Notes: generated by a model not told the origin, from the sequence alone. Counted from the first letter of the stretch, positions 42,227 through 52,285 are shown. The stretch is DNA of 64,000 nucleotides from Dolosigranulum pigrum ATCC 51524 (GCF_000245815.1 NZ_JH601103.1:742313-806312), one strand, 5' to 3'. Numbers and translations are program-made.

Positions 42227-43558
42227 CTATCTAAATATAGTTTTACTTTTATTATGGTCATCAATAGTTTTACCGAGACCCGTAAGTTTGGCAAGGAGGC
42301 CGAAGATGATTGCAAGCATGACAGAGGGGATGACCCAGGTAAATCCTCTATCAGCTAAAGGGATGAATTGAGTTATGCCATAGGTAATCGATGTCCACTC
42401 AAAGATACGTGCTAATACTTCTAGTAGAGTAATTAGAAAAGCTCCCAACACGCCTCCTAGAAAGATTAAGTCGTAATATATGAACCGATCAACTAGCAAG
42501 AGTAGGACGAGTGCAATCATAACAGGGTAAATAACTTCTAAAATTGGTCCCGCATAAATAATAATTTCATCAACGGTAAAGAGAGAAATCAGCATACTGA
42601 TACCAACAGAGATAACAACAACGACTTTGTAGCGGACAAGGCCATTTGAGATTGAGTGGAAAAAATCGCCACAGGTTGCGGTTAGACCAACTGAAGTAGT
42701 TAGACAAGCTAAGGTTACAATAATGGCGATGATTAATGCACCAATATTGCCAAATACGTGGGAGAAAGCTCCGAGTAAAATTTCTACTCGTGTAATACTC
42801 TCAGGGAAATGACTCCCCATTGTAGCGCCAATGTAAGCCAGTCCACCGTAAATAAAGATAAGCAATCCTAAAGCAATTAACCCAGCTTTTTTGACCATTT
42901 CGTAGCGTTCGGTCGTTTCTTGGTAGCCTCGACGAATAAAGTCTGCTACAACGATTCCAGCCATGAGAGGTGCTCCTAGGGCATCCATTGTTTGATAACC
43001 TTCAGTAAACCCACGCATAAAGTAATTTTCTGGAATAGTCGGAGTTAAGAGTGGACCGGGGGGATTGAAGACAACGACTACGATAAACATAGTCAACGTT
43101 ATGAGTAATATTGGCGTTAAAATATTGCCGATAATATTCATTACTTTTCCTTCATTAAAGACAAAATATAATGTTAAAGCAAAAAATATAAGCGATGTCC
43201 AAACGGGTGAAATATTAGGAAAGTTCGGTACGATTGCAATTTCGTGGACGGTGGCAGCAGTTCGAGGGACGGCGATTAAAGTGGCGATCAACAATATTGT
43301 GATCACGCCTAATCCTTTAGCGAAATTTGGGCTGACTCGACGTCCAATATCATCAATTCGTCCACCTAATTTTGTTGTGACAATTACGGTCACAATGGCG
43401 AGTACGGGGTCAGTTAGAGTAAATCCCGTTGTGGCGCTTAGCCAATGTTGTCCGGCAATGAATCCGAGATAGGGTGGAAAAATGAGATTGCCAGCTCCGA
43501 AGAAAATAGCAAATAGGGCGAAACCAACTGTTAGACTATCTCTAAATTTTTCTTTCAT
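42227..43558 (-). CDS. brnQ: Branched-chain amino acid transport carrier BrnQ
   Basis: A Na+/H+-coupled importer of Leu, Ile and Val with 443 residues and twelve predicted helices. The signature is at the N-terminus (GFALFAIFFGAGNLIFPPYLG), followed by the LTDPVLAIVTV region and DALGAPLMAGIVVADFIRRG. AAAGGAG precedes the ATG. The aminotransferase gene 55 bases upstream on the same strand probably shares its transcript, linking uptake and transamination. Confidence 0.93.
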   Translation of the reverse strand: MKEKFRDSLTVGFALFAIFFGAGNLIFPPYLGFIAGQHWLSATTGFTLTDPVLAIVTVIVTTKLGGRIDDIGRRVSPNFAKGLGVITILLIATLIAVPRTAATVHEIAIVPNFPNISPVWTSLIFFALTLYFVFNEGKVMNIIGNILTPILLITLTMFIVVVVFNPPGPLLTPTIPENYFMRGFTEGYQTMDALGAPLMAGIVVADFIRRGYQETTERYEMVKKAGLIALGLLIFIYGGLAYIGATMGSHFPESITRVEILLGAFSHVFGNIGALIIAIIVTLACLTTSVGLTATCGDFFHSISNGLVRYKVVVVISVGISMLISLFTVDEIIIYAGPILEVIYPVMIALVLLLLVDRFIYYDLIFLGGVLGAFLITLLEVLARIFEWTSITYGITQFIPLADRGFTWVIPSVMLAIIFGLLAKLTGLGKTIDDHNKSKTIFR

Positions 43559-43613
43559 TAGGGCTCCTTTCTAGGCCAATAAAGAGCAGGCACGAAGCCT
43601 GCTCCCACTTTTT

Positions 43614-44804
43614 CTATTTGGTTGGGCGTTCGGCATCCATATATGTGCGAATACGTTCCATAGCTTCTTTTAGTTGCTCTAAGCTAGCTGCATAGCTGAT
43701 ACGAATATAGCCTTCACCCGCGTCACCAAAGGCAATCCCAGGCACAACTGCTACTTTTGCTTTTTCTGCCAGATCAACAACAAATTCATAACTGTCTTGA
43801 ATATAGCCAGCTGGAATCTTGGCATACAAGTAAAAAGCCCCATTTGGTTTTGCTACTGTGAAGCCCATATCTTCCATCTCGGCTAAAATATAATCACGCC
43901 GTTCTTTATATTTAACTTTCATCGGTTCAGCATCATCTAATCCGTTTGTTAAAGCTTCAATGGCTCCTGCTTGGGCAATGGAAGTAGTAGACGTCACCAT
44001 ATATTGGTGGACTTTTTGTAGTTCTGTTGTGATCTCTGCTGGTGCAAATGTGAATCCAATTCGCCAGCCAGTCATGGAATGTGATTTCGATAGTCCGTTA
44101 ATGATGATTGACTGTTCACGTAAGTATTCGCCCATCGAGACATGATGACCTTCATAGACTAATTCACTGTAAATCTCATCACTAATAACGAAAACATCTG
44201 GATATTGTTTCATTGTCTCAGCAATAGCTTGACATTCTTTCGCTGTCCAAGTTACCCCAGTCGGATTAGTAGGGTAGTTGAGCAAAACCCCTTTTACCTG
44301 ATCACCATGTTCAGCCATAGCTTCTTCAATCATTTCTGGTGATAGGACAAAATTATTTTTTGCAGTATCAATAAAGACGGGGATTCCACCTCCCAAATGT
44401 ACGATTTCTTTGTAAATCGAAAAGTATGGAGCAGCAATTAAAATTTTGTCTCCTTTATTGATAATAGTATGCAGAGCGGTAGTAAGTGCTTCAGTTGCAC
44501 CAACAGTTGTAATAACTTCTGTAGCAGGATCATAGTCCAGATTATACTTTTTCTTCACAAAGCTGGCGGCTGCCTCACGTAGGCGAATATCTCCGGCAGA
44601 GTGAGTGTAACCTGTGAAGTTATCATCTAACGCTTTCTTAGCAGCATCTTTAATATGTTCTGGTGTAGGAAAATCGGGTTGTCCTAATGTTAAACGATTA
44701 ATCCCTTCAATTGACTGACATTTCAAGTCGAAGGCACGAATTAGTGGCACTTCAATGTCATCTAAGTAGTGATTGAATAAGGTTGTTTTATCTGAAAAAT
44801 CCAT
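43614..44804 (-). CDS. Class I aminotransferase (AraT/PatA type)
   Basis: A 396-residue fold-type I PLP enzyme. Motifs are NRLTLGQPDFPTPEHI, TGYTHSAGD, NYPTNPTGV, SDEIYSELVY, the PLP lysine in NGLSKSHSMTGWRIG, and the substrate-carboxylate Arg in GYIRISYA. This group covers aromatic, N-acetyl-diaminopimelate and aspartate aminotransferases; Lactobacillales homologues are usually AraT/PatA. The neighbouring BrnQ makes a role in branched-chain or aromatic amino acid catabolism plausible. AAGGAGG precedes the ATG. Confidence 0.88.
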   Translation of the reverse strand: MDFSDKTTLFNHYLDDIEVPLIRAFDLKCQSIEGINRLTLGQPDFPTPEHIKDAAKKALDDNFTGYTHSAGDIRLREAAASFVKKKYNLDYDPATEVITTVGATEALTTALHTIINKGDKILIAAPYFSIYKEIVHLGGGIPVFIDTAKNNFVLSPEMIEEAMAEHGDQVKGVLLNYPTNPTGVTWTAKECQAIAETMKQYPDVFVISDEIYSELVYEGHHVSMGEYLREQSIIINGLSKSHSMTGWRIGFTFAPAEITTELQKVHQYMVTSTTSIAQAGAIEALTNGLDDAEPMKVKYKERRDYILAEMEDMGFTVAKPNGAFYLYAKIPAGYIQDSYEFVVDLAEKAKVAVVPGIAFGDAGEGYIRISYAASLEQLKEAMERIRTYMDAERPTK

Positions 44805-44945
44805 TTTATTTCCTCCTTGGAATAATGTTATCTAATAGTAGACCTCTATTATATCATATTTAAAGCTAATAAAGTAAATATGTTGTGTAAGCGCTAATAT
44901 CATTCTATATCTTAATAAATTTAAGAGCTATACCCATAGATAAAA

Positions 44946-44990
44946 ATCAAACTGTTTGCGCTCTAAATTGAGATGCACAAACAGTTTGAT
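44946..44990 (-). terminator. Terminator after tcyP
   Basis: ATCAAACTGTTTG (44946-44958) pairs perfectly with CAAACAGTTTGAT (44978-44990); on the minus strand a T-rich stretch follows. Confidence 0.82.
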
Positions 44991-45008
44991 AATAAACATT
45001 AAATTTAA

Positions 45009-46397
45009 TTAATTAGTAGGTTCTGAGACGAATTGCTGATTACTATCTTCATAGATTGATTGGTCTAGTAAATTTAGACGTTTGGAGCTAGTCACTCCGG
45101 CAATCATACTTCCGTTAACATTTAGTGCGGTACGTCCCATATCAATAATAGGTTCAATCGAAATCATTAATCCAATAATTTCAATAGGTAAACCTAATGT
45201 ACTGAATACGATAAGTGAAGCAAACGTTGCACCACCACCGACACCAGCAACACCGAATGATGAAATAGCGACGGTTAGTATAATAGTGGCCCATGTTGCA
45301 GGACTAGATAAATCCATTCCAACTGCGGGTGCCACAATAGCCACTAGCATAGTTGGATAAATTCCACCACAACCATTTTGACCAATTGATAAACCAAATG
45401 TACCAGAGAAGTTTGCAGTTGTTGAATCAACACCTAGTGCATCTGTTTGAGTTGATACATTCATTGGGAGTGAACCAGCACTTGATCGTGAGGTGAAAGC
45501 AAAACTAAGCACAGTCCAAACTTTTTGAAGATACTGTCGTGGATTCAAGCCATGTAGTATTAAAATTAACATATGAACAGCAAACATTAGTAAAATGGCT
45601 GTGTAATTAGCAATCAAAAATGTTCCCATATTAATCAGTGCTTGCAAGCTAGACGTTGCTGTCATTCGAGTCATTAGAGCTAAGATACCAAATGGCGCCA
45701 TCCGTAAAACAAGTGTAACGATACGCATAACAATTGCATGAAATGCATCAATTATTTGTTTGAATGTTTCAGCTTGTTCGGGTTCTTTGCGTGCCACACC
45801 TAAGTAGGCAACACCAACTAATGAACTGAAAATCACAACAGCAATCGTACTAGTAGGTCTTAAATTAGCAAAATCCTCAAAAATATTGCTAGGAATAAAG
45901 TTTAGTACTTGTTCGGACATAGCCAGATTTGCCACTTCAGTTTGTCGTTCCTGTAAGTCAAGAATACGTGCTGATTCTTCAGCGCCGCGTGTAAATTGTG
46001 CCCCGTCCAAATTATAGAAAAGTGCGACAACTAGACCAATAGCTGATGCTATCATTACTGTAATCATAAGCGTACCTAAAACATTTGTTGCGATACGTGC
46101 AATATTAGCATTCTCTGTAATTTTTGTAAAAGCTTGTACCAATGAGATAAAAATCAAAGGAACAACTAATAATTGCAAGAACCGAACGTAGCCACCTCCG
46201 ACCACATTAATCCATTCTATCGCACCCTTTAATGCTTCGTGCTCTGTGCCGAATATAAGTTGTAGTGAGCCCCCGAATAAAATACCTAAGCCTAAACCAG
46301 CAAATGTTCGCTTGGTGTAACTTATATGTTTTTGTTGCATGAGAACTAAACCGTACAATAATCCGACAAATACAATTAAAATACCGATCATTTCCAT
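45009..46397 (-). CDS. tcyP: L-cystine sodium/proton symporter TcyP
   Basis: A dicarboxylate/amino acid:cation symporter of 462 residues. Family features are GGGYVRFLQLLVVPLIFISL, the serine-rich hairpin region SFAFTSRSSAGSLPMNV, NGCGGIYPTMLVAIVAP and GVGGGATFASLIVFSTLGLP. The length and the SRSSAGSLP variant match B. subtilis TcyP rather than glutamate carriers. It is monocistronic and would supply cysteine for the desulfurase and for redox balance. Confidence 0.9.
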   Translation of the reverse strand: MEMIGILIVFVGLLYGLVLMQQKHISYTKRTFAGLGLGILFGGSLQLIFGTEHEALKGAIEWINVVGGGYVRFLQLLVVPLIFISLVQAFTKITENANIARIATNVLGTLMITVMIASAIGLVVALFYNLDGAQFTRGAEESARILDLQERQTEVANLAMSEQVLNFIPSNIFEDFANLRPTSTIAVVIFSSLVGVAYLGVARKEPEQAETFKQIIDAFHAIVMRIVTLVLRMAPFGILALMTRMTATSSLQALINMGTFLIANYTAILLMFAVHMLILILHGLNPRQYLQKVWTVLSFAFTSRSSAGSLPMNVSTQTDALGVDSTTANFSGTFGLSIGQNGCGGIYPTMLVAIVAPAVGMDLSSPATWATIILTVAISSFGVAGVGGGATFASLIVFSTLGLPIEIIGLMISIEPIIDMGRTALNVNGSMIAGVTSSKRLNLLDQSIYEDSNQQFVSEPTN

Positions 46398-46736
46398 AAA
46401 ATCTCCCCTGTCTACTTACTTTTTGTAAAGTGAATAAATTATAACACACTTGGACAAAATCACAACTTAATCTTACTGATTAATATGTATTTTTTTGTGC
46501 AACAAGCATTATGAAGACTATTGGTATAGTAATTAGTATGAAATAATTATTTTTTAGTTTTATTATTATTTTTATTGATAATTTATTACAAATAACATAA
46601 ATTAGAAATGACTAATAAATAAATTGAATTTAATAGAGACTGATTAAAATACTGTTTTGTTTTTATGAAGGAAAAGGTCATTATTCCATTTACAAGTTAT
46701 TCCACTTATAATAAAGAAAAATGGAGGCGATAGATA
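46398..46736. other. Divergent tcyP/rbsK intergenic region
   Basis: About 340 bases without a gene. The centre (46540-46640) is extremely AT-rich. A TATAAT at 46707-46712 lies 24 bases before rbsK, but no good -35 box stands at the right distance. Confidence 0.55.
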
Positions 46737-47630
46737 ATGAGTTGTTTGGTAGTGATTGGAAGTATGACGACGGATTTTGTAGTGAATACGGTACGTCCTC
46801 CTCAGATGGGAGAGACAATTGAAGGCGAGCAATTCGAGACATTCTTTGGTGGGAAGGGAGCGAATCAAGCGGTTGTGGCTGCGAGATTGGGTGCGGAGGT
46901 GTCAATGATTGGGGCAGTTGGAGATGACACGTTTGGTGAAGAAATCCTAGCAAATTTAACTGACTGTGGCGTTGATACATCTGGTGTAAAAGTGATTCCA
47001 GATCAATCATCCGGTTCGGCTCACATAACAGTAGTAGATGGAGATAATGCAATTGTCATTGTATTGGGCGCAAATGGGGATGTTGAACCTCAATTAATTG
47101 CTGAAGCGGATGAATTACTAGCAGATGTCACTTGCATCCTTCTACAAAATGAGTTGCCAGTTGAAGTAGTTGAGTATGTGATTGATTATTGTCATCAACG
47201 AAATATTACTTTATTATATGATCCAGCTCCGGCTCGAGAGATTTCGATAGATTTGTTGGAAAAAGTAGACTACTTAACACCAAATGAAACAGAATTTTTG
47301 GTGCTCTTTCCAGGACAGACGATTTCAGATGTATTGGCCAATTATCCAAATCAACTGATTGTCACATTGGGAGATAAAGGCGTTAAGTATCATGATGGAA
47401 CTGAAATCGTGCATGTTCCAGCACCAACAGTTGATAAAGTAGTTGATTCGACTGGAGCGGGTGATACATTCAATGGTGCTTTGGCTGTTCAGTTGAGTAA
47501 AGGCAAGGCGCTGAAGGAAGCAATTCGCTTTGCTTCGGCGGCAGCAGCTTTGTCAGTGACAAAACGTGGTGCCCAGACTGGAGCACCAACAGAGCAGGAA
47601 GTTAACGTTCAATTAGCTCAAAATCATTAA
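46737..47630 (+). CDS. rbsK: Ribokinase
   Basis: A PfkB-family kinase of 297 residues that makes ribose 5-phosphate. It shows the ribokinase N-terminus (VVIGSMTTDFVVNT), FFGGKGANQAVVAARLG, the LLQNELP strand, TPNETEF and the anion-hole VVDSTGAGDTFNGALA. ATG follows GGAGGCG. No rbsD or ribose transporter is adjacent, so ribose could also come from nucleoside salvage such as the psuKG route, which yields ribose 5-phosphate directly. Confidence 0.9.
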   Translation: MSCLVVIGSMTTDFVVNTVRPPQMGETIEGEQFETFFGGKGANQAVVAARLGAEVSMIGAVGDDTFGEEILANLTDCGVDTSGVKVIPDQSSGSAHITVVDGDNAIVIVLGANGDVEPQLIAEADELLADVTCILLQNELPVEVVEYVIDYCHQRNITLLYDPAPAREISIDLLEKVDYLTPNETEFLVLFPGQTISDVLANYPNQLIVTLGDKGVKYHDGTEIVHVPAPTVDKVVDSTGAGDTFNGALAVQLSKGKALKEAIRFASAAAALSVTKRGAQTGAPTEQEVNVQLAQNH

Positions 47631-47637
47631 TCAAAGG

Positions 47638-47688
47638 CAAAGACAAAGAACGGACCTTCAATTGAAAGTCCGTTCCTTGTCTTTGTTT
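47638..47688. terminator. Bidirectional terminator between rbsK and def
   Basis: CAAAGACAAAGAACGGAC (47638-47655) pairs with GTCCGTTCCTTGTCTTTG (47668-47685), a long stem with one mismatch, with T-rich flanks on both sides. Confidence 0.88.
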
Positions 47689-47696
47689 ATAGAGGA

Positions 47697-48269
47697 CTAT
47701 GGCTCGGTTTCTTCATCAGCACCAAGTACTTTAATATCGTCCGGTAAGGCAAGTGGGTTAGTCTCATCGATTCGGTCATAGAACATGACGCCATTTAAGT
47801 GATCGATTTCATGTTGGACAACAATTGAAGGATAGGCTCGTAAACGTTCTTCGTGTTTGTTGCCGTCAATATCGTAATATTGAATCGTAATTTTATCGTG
47901 ACGCGGGACAATTCCAGGTACTTGACGGTCCACTGACAAGCACCCCTCACCGTCTGCCAAGCAAGATTGCCCGACTGAATGGCTAATAATTTTAGGATTA
48001 AAGATGACTTCGCTAAAATCAGCACCATCTTCTCCAGGTAAATGCACGGCTAAGTAGCGTTTAGAAATATTGATTTGTGGAGCAGCAATACCGACACCGG
48101 GTCTTAATTGATATTTTTCAGCCAATTCTGGATCTTGGCTGTTTTTTAGAAATTGAAGCATCTTGTGTGCTGTTTCTTTCGTGTCATCGTCAAGCGGGAA
48201 AACCACTTCTTCAGCTACTTTTCGCAATGTAGGATGCCCTTCTCTAATGATATCATTCATCGTTAACAT
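47697..48269 (-). CDS. def: Peptide deformylase
   Basis: A metal-dependent enzyme of 190 residues that removes the formyl group from nascent proteins. The three motifs are GVGIAAPQI, EGCLSVD (metal Cys) and QHEIDHLNG (two metal His and catalytic Glu). It is of the type 2 (Gram-positive) class, with the insertion between motifs 1 and 2. Monocistronic. Confidence 0.96.
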   Translation of the reverse strand: MLTMNDIIREGHPTLRKVAEEVVFPLDDDTKETAHKMLQFLKNSQDPELAEKYQLRPGVGIAAPQINISKRYLAVHLPGEDGADFSEVIFNPKIISHSVGQSCLADGEGCLSVDRQVPGIVPRHDKITIQYYDIDGNKHEERLRAYPSIVVQHEIDHLNGVMFYDRIDETNPLALPDDIKVLGADEETEP

Positions 48270-48662
48270 ATCTGTTCACTCCTTGCATAAAGTCTGATCT
48301 ATTATAACATAAATACTTGAGATATCGAATAAATGAATTCAAAACAGAAAAATAAGGAACTATCTATTTAGTTTAGTAGGAGATGTAAAATTCCATCTAG
48401 GTGTACTTGCTATATTAATACAGATTCATTTATAGATGAAACAGATGAAAACAGTTAAGATAATGATATTTTTGTGAAATTAGTAACATTGGATATCCTT
48501 ATGAAATACCGACAAAAAGAGAAATAAATAGTATTTTAAAACTTTTTTCTTGCAAATGTTTTCCTCTCGTGTTACATTAGAGATGAGTGGATGGAGTGAC
48601 ACAGTTTGCTCTGTCTGTACTACAATAATTTCAATAACATTATGAGAGGAATGGGTTATCTT
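48270..48662. other. Divergent def/pdhA intergenic region
   Basis: No gene. It holds the def start signals on the left and the pdh promoter on the right. The pdh 5' UTR has a short ACAG/CTGT hairpin near 48600-48616. Confidence 0.55.
48550..48578 (+). promoter_or_regulatory. Promoter of the pdhABCD operon
   Basis: TTGCAA (48550-48555), 17 bases, TACATT (48573-48578), leaving a 5' UTR of about 75 bases. Confidence 0.65.
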
Positions 48663-49829
48663 ATGGCAAAGAAGAAATCTGAGAAGGAAACAAAACAAAG
48701 TACTGTTGAACAATCTTTCCCAGAATCAACTCAACCCGTTGATTATGAGAAGATTTTCAGCAATTACCGCGAAACGTTTCCGATGGTTCAAATTCTAGAT
48801 AAAGATGGTAATATCGTAAATGAAGATATTATGCCTGACTTATCTGATGAACAATTAGTTGAATTAATGGAAAGAATGGTGTGGTCACGTACCTTACACG
48901 AGCGCTCTATTGCATTAGCTCGTCAAGGACGTCTAGGATTCTACGCACCAACAAAAGGACAAGAAGCTTCACAAATTGCTTCTCACTTCGCGTTCAAGAA
49001 ACAAGACTGGTTATACCCTGGATACCGTGATATTCCACAATTAATCCAACACGGACTTCCTGTGTACAAGGGATTCTTATGGTCACGTGGACACGTTGAG
49101 GGGAACGAGTACCCAGAAGACTTGCACGCAATTCCACCACAAATTATTATCGGTGCACAATACGTACAAGCAATGGGTAATGCAGTTGGTCAAAAACGCC
49201 GTGGAGCAGAAGATGAAGTAACATTCACTTACACAGGTGATGGTGGTTCATCTCAAGGTGACACATACGAAGGTATGAACTTTGCTTCTCGCTACAAAGC
49301 ACCAATTGTTTTCTTCATTCAAAACAATGGGTATGCTATCTCAACACCACGTGAAAAACAAACCGCTGCCGAAACATTAGCACAAAAAGCAGCAGCAGTT
49401 GGTATTCCAGGTGTTCAAGTTGATGGTATGGACCCACTTGCAGTGTATGCTGTATCTAAGCAAGCACGTGAATGGGCAGCTGCCGGTAACGGACCAGTGC
49501 TTATCGAAACTATTACATCTCGTATGGGGGCTCACTCAACATCAGGAGATGACCCAACAAAATACCGTTCTGAAGAATCATTCGAGTACTGGGAAGAACG
49601 TGAACCGTTGAAACGATTCCGTAAGTTCTTAACAGATAAAGGCTTATGGTCTGAAGAAAAAGAAGAAAAACTAATTGAAGAAGTAAAAGAAGAAGTGAAA
49701 CAAGCTGCGAAGAAAGCTGATCAAGCAGCAGACATGTCTATTCCAGAATTATTAGGATACATGTACGAAAATGCTCCGAAGAATATTCAGGAGCAAATTG
49801 AAAAGTATCAAGCAAAGGAGAGTAAATAA
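48663..49829 (+). CDS. pdhA: Pyruvate dehydrogenase E1 component, alpha subunit
   Basis: The thiamine-diphosphate subunit of E1, 388 residues, which with PdhB decarboxylates pyruvate. It shows RTLHERSIALARQGRLGFYAP, the ThDP motif GDGGSSQGDTYEGMNFA ending in NN, and the phospho-loop region ITSRMGAHSTSGD. An N-terminal Lys/Glu-rich extension of about 35 residues is longer than in Bacillus. ATG 48663 was preferred because earlier in-frame ATGs lie inside or before the GAGAGGA site. Thiamine supply (thiW, thiD) is encoded in the same window. Confidence 0.95.
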   Translation: MAKKKSEKETKQSTVEQSFPESTQPVDYEKIFSNYRETFPMVQILDKDGNIVNEDIMPDLSDEQLVELMERMVWSRTLHERSIALARQGRLGFYAPTKGQEASQIASHFAFKKQDWLYPGYRDIPQLIQHGLPVYKGFLWSRGHVEGNEYPEDLHAIPPQIIIGAQYVQAMGNAVGQKRRGAEDEVTFTYTGDGGSSQGDTYEGMNFASRYKAPIVFFIQNNGYAISTPREKQTAAETLAQKAAAVGIPGVQVDGMDPLAVYAVSKQAREWAAAGNGPVLIETITSRMGAHSTSGDDPTKYRSEESFEYWEEREPLKRFRKFLTDKGLWSEEKEEKLIEEVKEEVKQAAKKADQAADMSIPELLGYMYENAPKNIQEQIEKYQAKESK

Positions 49830-49831
49830 TC

Positions 49832-50815
49832 ATGGCCAGTAATAATTTAACAATGATCCACGCGATTACTCAAGCTTTAGAGCAAGAGATGGAGCGTGAC
49901 GAGAAGGTTATGGTGTTCGGTGAAGATGTCGGTAAAAACGGCGGGGTCTTCCGAGCAACTGAAGGATTATACGATAAGTTTGGTGAAATTCGATCAAACG
50001 ATACTCCCCTTTCTGAATCTGCAATCGGTGGTATGGCATTCGGTTTAGCAGTTCAAGGTTTCCGTCCTGTTATGGAAATCCAGTTCTTCGGATTTGTGTT
50101 CGAAGTGATGGATGAAATTGTCGGACAAATTGCTCGTCAACGTTTCCGTAGTGGTGGGGACCGTAACTTCCCAGTAACCATTCGTTCACCATTCGGAGGT
50201 GGTGTTCACACACCAGAAATGCACGCCGACTCATTAGAAGGACTTATGGCGCAATCTCCTGGATTAAAAGTGGTTATTCCATCAAACCCATATGATGCAA
50301 AAGGGTTACTAACAGCTGCTATTCGCGACCCAGATCCAGTAGTATTCTTGGAGCACATGAAACTTTACCGTTCATTCCGTCAAGAAGTACCAGAAGAACA
50401 GTATGAACTTGAAATTGGTAAAGCTAATGTTGCTAAAGAAGGTTCTGACGTTACCATCGCTGCTTACGGTTACATGGTACGTGAGGCATTGAAAGCAGCC
50501 GAAGAACTTGAAGCAGATGGTATTTCAGCAGAAGTTATTGACTTGCGTACAGTTTCACCAGTTGATTACGATACAATTGTTGAATCAATCCAGAAGACAA
50601 ACCGCTTCGTCTTCGTACAAGAAGCACAACGTCAAGCAGGTGTCGGTGGTCAAGTCATTGCTGAGGTATCAATCCGCGCGATCTTGCACCTCGAATCACC
50701 AATTGAGTATATCTCAGCACCGGATACTATTTATCCGTTTGGTGAAATCGAGAATGAATGGTTACCTAATTCTGAAGATATTAAAGAAGCAGTTAACAAG
50801 ACAATTAACTTTTAA
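49832..50815 (+). CDS. pdhB: Pyruvate dehydrogenase E1 component, beta subunit
   Basis: A 327-residue transketolase-fold subunit with VMVFGEDVGKNGGVFRATEG, PLSESAIGGMAFGLAVQGF and the C-terminal domain VIDLRTVSPVDYDTI. It starts two bases after pdhA, within the same operon. An intercistronic hairpin (50834-50862) separates it from pdhC. Confidence 0.96.
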   Translation: MASNNLTMIHAITQALEQEMERDEKVMVFGEDVGKNGGVFRATEGLYDKFGEIRSNDTPLSESAIGGMAFGLAVQGFRPVMEIQFFGFVFEVMDEIVGQIARQRFRSGGDRNFPVTIRSPFGGGVHTPEMHADSLEGLMAQSPGLKVVIPSNPYDAKGLLTAAIRDPDPVVFLEHMKLYRSFRQEVPEEQYELEIGKANVAKEGSDVTIAAYGYMVREALKAAEELEADGISAEVIDLRTVSPVDYDTIVESIQKTNRFVFVQEAQRQAGVGGQVIAEVSIRAILHLESPIEYISAPDTIYPFGEIENEWLPNSEDIKEAVNKTINF

Positions 50816-50833
50816 TGGACAGATCAGTGGAGT

Positions 50834-50862
50834 GGTTTTCTAGTGCTAATTACTAGAAAACC
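50834..50862 (+). other. Intercistronic hairpin pdhB/pdhC
   Basis: GGTTTTCTAGT (50834-50844) pairs perfectly with ACTAGAAAACC (50852-50862). Only a T/C-rich tail follows, so it may be a weak terminator or a stabilising element that sets the E1 to E2/E3 ratio. Confidence 0.65.
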
Positions 50863-50916
50863 TTCTCTTAACTGATAAGATACAGACAACTTTGATATAA
50901 AGGAGAGAAATAATTA

Positions 50917-52272
50917 ATGGCTTTCATTTTTAAATTACCAGATGTCGGAGAAGGAATGGCTGAAGGTGAAATTGCAAGCTGGCTTGTAGAAGTTGGCGAT
51001 GAAGTGGAGGAAGGCGATTCAATCGCTGAAATCCAAAATGATAAATCAGTGACCGAGATTGCTGCTCCAGTTGATGGTAAAATCTTAGAATTCTTAGCAG
51101 AACCTGGTGATGTCAAGAATGTTGGGGATCCAATTGTTAAAATTGACGATGGATCAGGTGATGATGCAGGAGCTGCAGATGCTGGATCAAGTGATGAAGG
51201 AAAAGAAGAGGCTAAAGCTGATGAGTCTAGCTCAACTGAAGAAGACTCACAAGAAAAAGCTGCTTCGACTTCATCTGAATCTTCTGGTGTCGTAGCAAAA
51301 TCTGACCCGAACAAACTTGTTCTAGCAATGCCATCAGTTCGTCAGTACGCGCGTGAGAATGATGTTGACATTACGTTAGTTGAAGGAACAGGTAATGGTG
51401 GACGTATTACACGTGAAGATATCGATAACTTCGGTGGTGAAGGCTCTGCTTCAACAGATGCACAAGCATCTACAGAAGAATCATCAGCAAGCGAAGCAAG
51501 TCAATCAGCACCAGCAACGGGTGAAGGTGTTTCTATTGAGGCGAAACCTTACAAGTCTAAATTATCTGACTTGGAAACTCGCGAGAAGATGAACGGTACG
51601 CGTAAAGCGATCTCTAAAGCAATGGTTAACAGCTCAATTACTATTCCATCATTTGCACTATTTGACAACGCAGATGCAACGAAATTGATGGCACACCGTA
51701 AGAAATACAAAGAAGCAGCAGCTGAGCAAGGTACGAAATTAACATTCTTACCATACATTGTTAAAGCACTTGTTTCTACACTGAAGAAATACCCAGTATT
51801 GAACACATCGCTTGATGACACGACCGATGAAATTGTCCACAAGCATTACTACAATATTGGTATTGCAGCGGATACGCCAAATGGTTTATTCGTACCAGTG
51901 ATTAAAGATGCTGACAAGAAATCTATTTACGAAATCGCTGATGAAATTGCCGAGAAAGCTGAAAAAGCACAAAACGGTAAGTTGTCAGCTGATGATATGT
52001 CAGGTGGATCTATGTCCATTACGAATATTGGATCAGTGAATGGTGGATTCTTCACGCCAATTATTAACCACCCTGAGACTGCTATCTTAGGTATTGGCCG
52101 TATTAAGAAAAAACCAGTTGTGGATGAGAATGGCGAATTAGCTGTAGCACCTGTTCAAGAATTATCGCTTGTTATTGACCACCGTGTTATTGACGGAGCA
52201 GACGGTCAACGTGCCCTCAACCACTTGAAACGCGTTATTGAAGATCCAGAATTACTCTTAATGGAAGGTTAA
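50917..52272 (+). CDS. pdhC: Dihydrolipoamide acetyltransferase (E2 of PDH)
   Basis: A 451-residue E2. There is one lipoyl domain (1-77, lipoyl-lysine K43 in QNDKSVTEI), an acidic Ser/Glu/Ala linker, a peripheral E1/E3-binding domain (about 130-172, MPSVRQYARENDVDITLVEG), a second linker, and the acetyltransferase core ending in DHRVIDGADGQRALNHLK with the catalytic His. A single lipoyl domain is normal for Gram-positive PDH; some Lactobacillales have two. Confidence 0.96.
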   Translation: MAFIFKLPDVGEGMAEGEIASWLVEVGDEVEEGDSIAEIQNDKSVTEIAAPVDGKILEFLAEPGDVKNVGDPIVKIDDGSGDDAGAADAGSSDEGKEEAKADESSSTEEDSQEKAASTSSESSGVVAKSDPNKLVLAMPSVRQYARENDVDITLVEGTGNGGRITREDIDNFGGEGSASTDAQASTEESSASEASQSAPATGEGVSIEAKPYKSKLSDLETREKMNGTRKAISKAMVNSSITIPSFALFDNADATKLMAHRKKYKEAAAEQGTKLTFLPYIVKALVSTLKKYPVLNTSLDDTTDEIVHKHYYNIGIAADTPNGLFVPVIKDADKKSIYEIADEIAEKAEKAQNGKLSADDMSGGSMSITNIGSVNGGFFTPIINHPETAILGIGRIKKKPVVDENGELAVAPVQELSLVIDHRVIDGADGQRALNHLKRVIEDPELLLMEG

Positions 52273-52285
52273 GGTGAATCTCTAA

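Noticed and set aside
43065..43472. 135-residue hydrophobic ORF antisense to brnQ
   Set aside because: Hydrophobic antisense frames are common opposite membrane-protein genes; there is no start signal.
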